In this document: in pieces, positions 61,089 to 64,000 of the stretch
Numbering within the stretch: the stretch's first letter is position 1
Layout: each line of letters begins with the position of its first letter
Assembly (NCBI GenBank): GCA_027600665.1
Contig: JADGJL010000004.1
Location: 176,777 to 240,776 of the forward strand
Reading direction: 5' to 3'
Length of the DNA: 64,000 nt
Source: Irineochytrium annulatum
Taxonomy: Eukaryota; Chytridiomycota; Chytridiomycetes; Chytridiales; Chytridiaceae
Position numbers and translations under genes: made by a program
The notes under the pieces: generated by a model
What the model was told of the DNA's origin: nothing
The model's input: the letters and a program-made list of their open reading frames with translations, nothing else
The model's database searches: none

Positions 61089-64000
61089 ATGAATTACAGA
61101 AAGCTGATAAGCTGCCTTTTAATTGCGGTTTTGTTATTACAGGTGGTTAGCGTGGGTGGGGTTGCAAGTGCCGCCCCGGTCACACCGTTGGACCAACTTA
61201 ACCAAATCAGAAGTTCAGATGATGATATCGATGTAGCTATTTCAGATGTTCAAAGTTTGTTGGGGAGCGGCAGTTTAATAGATATGACCGATATCTCCAC
61301 TACTTATGACCTGTTGAATGATGAACAGAAGAAAGAATTGGCACGAGGAATGATTTTTTTGCTGCCACGGGAAACGGATTATGAGAGTCAAAGCCAAGTT
61401 GAGTATGTCTTCTCAGTGTTATATAACTTGTTGAACATCCCTAAGTTTATGAATGAAGATAATGCTCAGGACCTTTTGGATGAGATCTATGGTCTGTTTA
61501 GTCAGGCAGAAGACTTTCTACCTTTCGACGAAGCACAGTACATGGTAGAGGCCAGTGTTGGCTACAGCATATTGAGTGGTGCTGATCAGCCAATGTTTAA
61601 GAATATTGCTATGTTTGGAGCTTCCATGAACAGATCACAAGTTTCTGTATCTTATGTTTCACAGCTTACTTTAATGAAAACATTAATCGAGGAGTATCGA
61701 CCCATTAATACTGCCAATGATGTACCAGGCATGGACGAAGCGCTCAATTCCATGATGGTTCATAATCGAATGACCAGAATGTTTAGTGCCATGGACCCCA
61801 GTATAGTCGCTTTTCCAGTCCAGATGGAGAAGATGGAAGATATTGAAAATAACAGTCAAAAGAGAGAAGGATTAGCACAGTGGATGATTGATCATAAGCC
61901 GCAAAACGGTTATGAAACGGTATCTGAAGTTCAAACTGCGTTTGATGCTTTTTTCGAACCCAATAGTTCAGCCTTGTTGGAGCAATTTAACGATATTAAA
62001 GAGAAAAAAGCTCAGGATCCTATTACCGATTTCATCCCAGAAGTAATAGAGCTGCTTAGTAACAAAAATTTCATTGCTACTCCGGATTTTGAATCATTAT
62101 CTGAAGAAGAACAATCTGAAATTGCAAAGTATATGTTGGAGGAATCAAGTCCGCCAGCATCTAGTAGGTATAAGAGTAAGGAACAAGTCCAATATGTAGT
62201 GCAGTTAGCCTTGCAAGCCTTGGAGCTTCCTCACAAAATTGGAGGAACTGACTCCAGAGAAGTCCTTGATGCATTTTTTAATAAACAAGCCGAACGAATA
62301 CAGCAACAATTCAATGATATAGAAGCAGATCATGAATACTATGAACTTATTCACTATTATCTCGATTCCTCCGAAGTTGAAAGACGTATGGCAGCTTTTA
62401 GATATGAGCGTAAACTCACAAAAAATCTCGATATCGCGGAGATACTGAATTATACGCAATCAGCACTGGATGAAACCCCTTTTATTAACAAAGTAGAAAC
62501 ATCAGAAGAAATGTTGAAAAAGTTAATAAATATGTTAGAAATTCAGGGAGATATTGAGAGATATAATTCCGATGAAGACGTGGAGACTCCACTTGGAAAA
62601 TTCCCGCTGGATGTTAGCAAATTGGATAGTCTCAGTCTCACTTCTGAAGAGCAAGAACAACTGGCAGACTATATGCTTAGCGAGAGACCACTTGGTGGAT
62701 ATGCAAGTTTTGAAGAAATTCAGACTGCATTTAATAAATTTTTCCCTGATGACAACGGAACTGATCCACTGACTGCCTTAAATATTGCAAAAAGCAACTT
62801 TGATAGAGATGCTATGCGTGTCGCGATGGAAAACCCGGATCTGGGTATTACTCTGCCGGATGGCTACGGCGCTTTAACCCCGCAGGTTAGAAATTTCATT
62901 GCAGGATTCCTGATTCAATATGTAAGTAAAGAGTTCAAAAATAAAGAACAGGTTCAATACATGATTGAACTGGGTGTCCTCGCACAATCGGTTTGGGAGC
63001 AAAAGGAACTTGTTACTCTTAAAAACAAGATAGATGCACTTGCGCAGAAGTTGGCCAATTTGCCGGCATCCTTTAATGATCAACAAAGCGAAGAATATCG
63101 TAGTATTGGTCAAGAATACTTGAAACGTACGAACGAAGTAGACAAAAGTGTGTTTGCTTACAGATACTTGTATTCAATAGCCTACGAGAGGTTAGAAGGG
63201 AATTACCAAGGGGATATCGTGGAACCTATGGTTGTGTTAGGGCTTTTGACTACGCCATACCAGTCTATCGACAAGGCTACCAAGGTTGATCGAATGGATC
63301 AATGGCTTGATTCAGCTATGAATGATTACATTACAGGTGAAGCATTCTTCAACAAATACAAGTTTGATCGTACAGGTGCCCTTGATTTATCCAAAAGAGC
63401 AGAGCTGAGTCCTGAAGACCAAAAGGAATTGGCAGAATGGTTACTCACTGAACAAGAAAGCTACGAGACTGTTGAGAATCTACAGTATGTATTTGATCGT
63501 TTCTTTACAGCTCCTAATGTGAAGGGGAATGACATCAATAACACCCTAACGGGCTTGGACGACACGATGGAGATTTCCTTTGACAACAAGTTGCACTGGT
63601 TGGATCTGGCTAATATTCAGAAACTTGATCTTAGCGGTAACAAAACGGTATGGGTTCGTTACAAAGCAATCAGCGATGAACTGCCAGGCCGCGCCGTGAA
63701 GTTTGTCTTTACACAGAACGGAGATAGCAACACTGATAATGGCTCAACACCTAACCCAGGTGGAAGTAGTGGGGGCGGTTCTACGTCTGCACCGGTAACC
63801 TCTACACCTGCACCAACAACGAAACAGGAACAGATCGTGGTTGACGTTAATGGGACGAACGGTACCAACTTGACCAAAACACCGATTACCCGTACAACCG
63901 AAACCAACGGCATGATCAAAGACTTGGTGAAAATGACCGAAGCGATTGCGAAGGAATCCGTGGAAAAAGCGAAGCAATTGAACATGAACACCGCACGCAT
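61089..64000 (+). CDS. Large secreted surface protein, open at window end
   Basis: At least 970 residues, no stop before the right edge. ATG 61089 is eight bases after GGGAGGA; an in-frame ATG at 61056 would add eleven residues. A signal peptide ends near residue 28 (GVASAAP). The body is helical and acidic with about five diverged units of the form L-(S/T)-x-E-(E/D)-Q-x-E-(L/I)-A-x-(Y/W)-(M/L), followed by (S/T)-x-x-E-x-(V/I)-Q-x-x-F-(D/N)-x-F-F, for example EEQEQLADYMLSERPLGGYA and PEDQKELAEWLLTEQESYET. After about residue 870 a Gly/Ser/Thr/Pro linker leads into VVDVNGTNGTNLTKTPI and a helical segment. The style fits Paenibacillus surface proteins that end in SLH domains; that end is outside the window. 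Confidence 0.8.
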   Translation, partial: MNYRKLISCLLIAVLLLQVVSVGGVASAAPVTPLDQLNQIRSSDDDIDVAISDVQSLLGSGSLIDMTDISTTYDLLNDEQKKELARGMIFLLPRETDYESQSQVEYVFSVLYNLLNIPKFMNEDNAQDLLDEIYGLFSQAEDFLPFDEAQYMVEASVGYSILSGADQPMFKNIAMFGASMNRSQVSVSYVSQLTLMKTLIEEYRPINTANDVPGMDEALNSMMVHNRMTRMFSAMDPSIVAFPVQMEKMEDIENNSQKREGLAQWMIDHKPQNGYETVSEVQTAFDAFFEPNSSALLEQFNDIKEKKAQDPITDFIPEVIELLSNKNFIATPDFESLSEEEQSEIAKYMLEESSPPASSRYKSKEQVQYVVQLALQALELPHKIGGTDSREVLDAFFNKQAERIQQQFNDIEADHEYYELIHYYLDSSEVERRMAAFRYERKLTKNLDIAEILNYTQSALDETPFINKVETSEEMLKKLINMLEIQGDIERYNSDEDVETPLGKFPLDVSKLDSLSLTSEEQEQLADYMLSERPLGGYASFEEIQTAFNKFFPDDNGTDPLTALNIAKSNFDRDAMRVAMENPDLGITLPDGYGALTPQVRNFIAGFLIQYVSKEFKNKEQVQYMIELGVLAQSVWEQKELVTLKNKIDALAQKLANLPASFNDQQSEEYRSIGQEYLKRTNEVDKSVFAYRYLYSIAYERLEGNYQGDIVEPMVVLGLLTTPYQSIDKATKVDRMDQWLDSAMNDYITGEAFFNKYKFDRTGALDLSKRAELSPEDQKELAEWLLTEQESYETVENLQYVFDRFFTAPNVKGNDINNTLTGLDDTMEISFDNKLHWLDLANIQKLDLSGNKTVWVRYKAISDELPGRAVKFVFTQNGDSNTDNGSTPNPGGSSGGGSTSAPVTSTPAPTTKQEQIVVDVNGTNGTNLTKTPITRTTETNGMIKDLVKMTEAIAKESVEKAKQLNMNTAR

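Noticed and set aside
1..64000. tRNA, rRNA, insertion sequences, prophage or CRISPR arrays
   Set aside because: None could be supported on either strand by reading; no transposase, integrase or cas-like proteins were seen.

Overview
The window looks like chromosomal DNA of a Paenibacillus-type spore-forming Firmicute. The evidence is moderate GC content, strong AGGAGG-like ribosome binding sites with many GTG and TTG starts, S-layer-homology (SLH) surface proteins, two 7TMR-DISM histidine kinases, a Spo0E-like phosphatase, a GlnK/GlnL-type two-component system, and secreted glycoside hydrolases of families 10 and 43 beside a cytoplasmic GH30. No rRNA, tRNA, CRISPR array, insertion sequence or prophage was seen. 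Most transcription units end in clear stem-loop plus T-run terminators.

Layout. 1-276: partial DinB-like gene. 448-4751: response regulator with a BTAD domain, overlapping a very large hybrid kinase that carries two different kinase modules. 4920-9611: GlnK/GlnL-like two-component system, then a three-gene polar amino acid ABC transporter; the order suggests the regulators control the transporter. 9710-17367: housekeeping and accessory singles (Nudix, SGNH esterase, RibD-like reductase with a divergent WYL regulator, SDR, CD3324-type protein, two GNAT proteins, a lipoprotein), with two candidate leader peptides. 17568-20421: second 7TMR-DISM kinase with an OmpR-type regulator. 20581-29378: a patch of gene remnants, an orphan MinD-like ATPase, then a 2364-residue SLH/B-repeat/propeller-like surface protein.

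29558-46417: secreted GH43, a DKNYY protein, DbpA helicase, a parS-like site, a macrolide 2'-phosphotransferase behind a leader with an RLR-ending short peptide and two terminators, a secreted nucleotidase, GH10 xylanase with candidate cre sites, a GH30 enzyme without signal peptide, an LRR/stalk-domain secreted protein, a lipid kinase and an aldo/keto reductase. 46691-50534: HTH-TPR regulator with a small ORF immediately downstream, a Spo0E-like protein, and a GntR/ABC operon with a perfect inverted-repeat operator candidate. 50704-56554: unknown protein, PEP mutase-family enzyme, Ada, membrane LysM protein, lipoprotein, CdsA-like enzyme divergent from a YiiX-like hydrolase. 56959-60633: glycerate permease, glycerate kinase and convergent CdaR regulator, a coherent glycerate-use locus. 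61089 to the right edge: the start of another very large secreted protein, open at the window end.

The most interesting item is the putative attenuator in front of the macrolide phosphotransferase (35410-35638). Next are the HTH-TPR/small ORF/Spo0E cluster, the parS-like site, the two-kinase hybrid receptor and the orphan MinD beside an SLH remnant. All functional calls rest on reading motifs by eye; no database search was possible.
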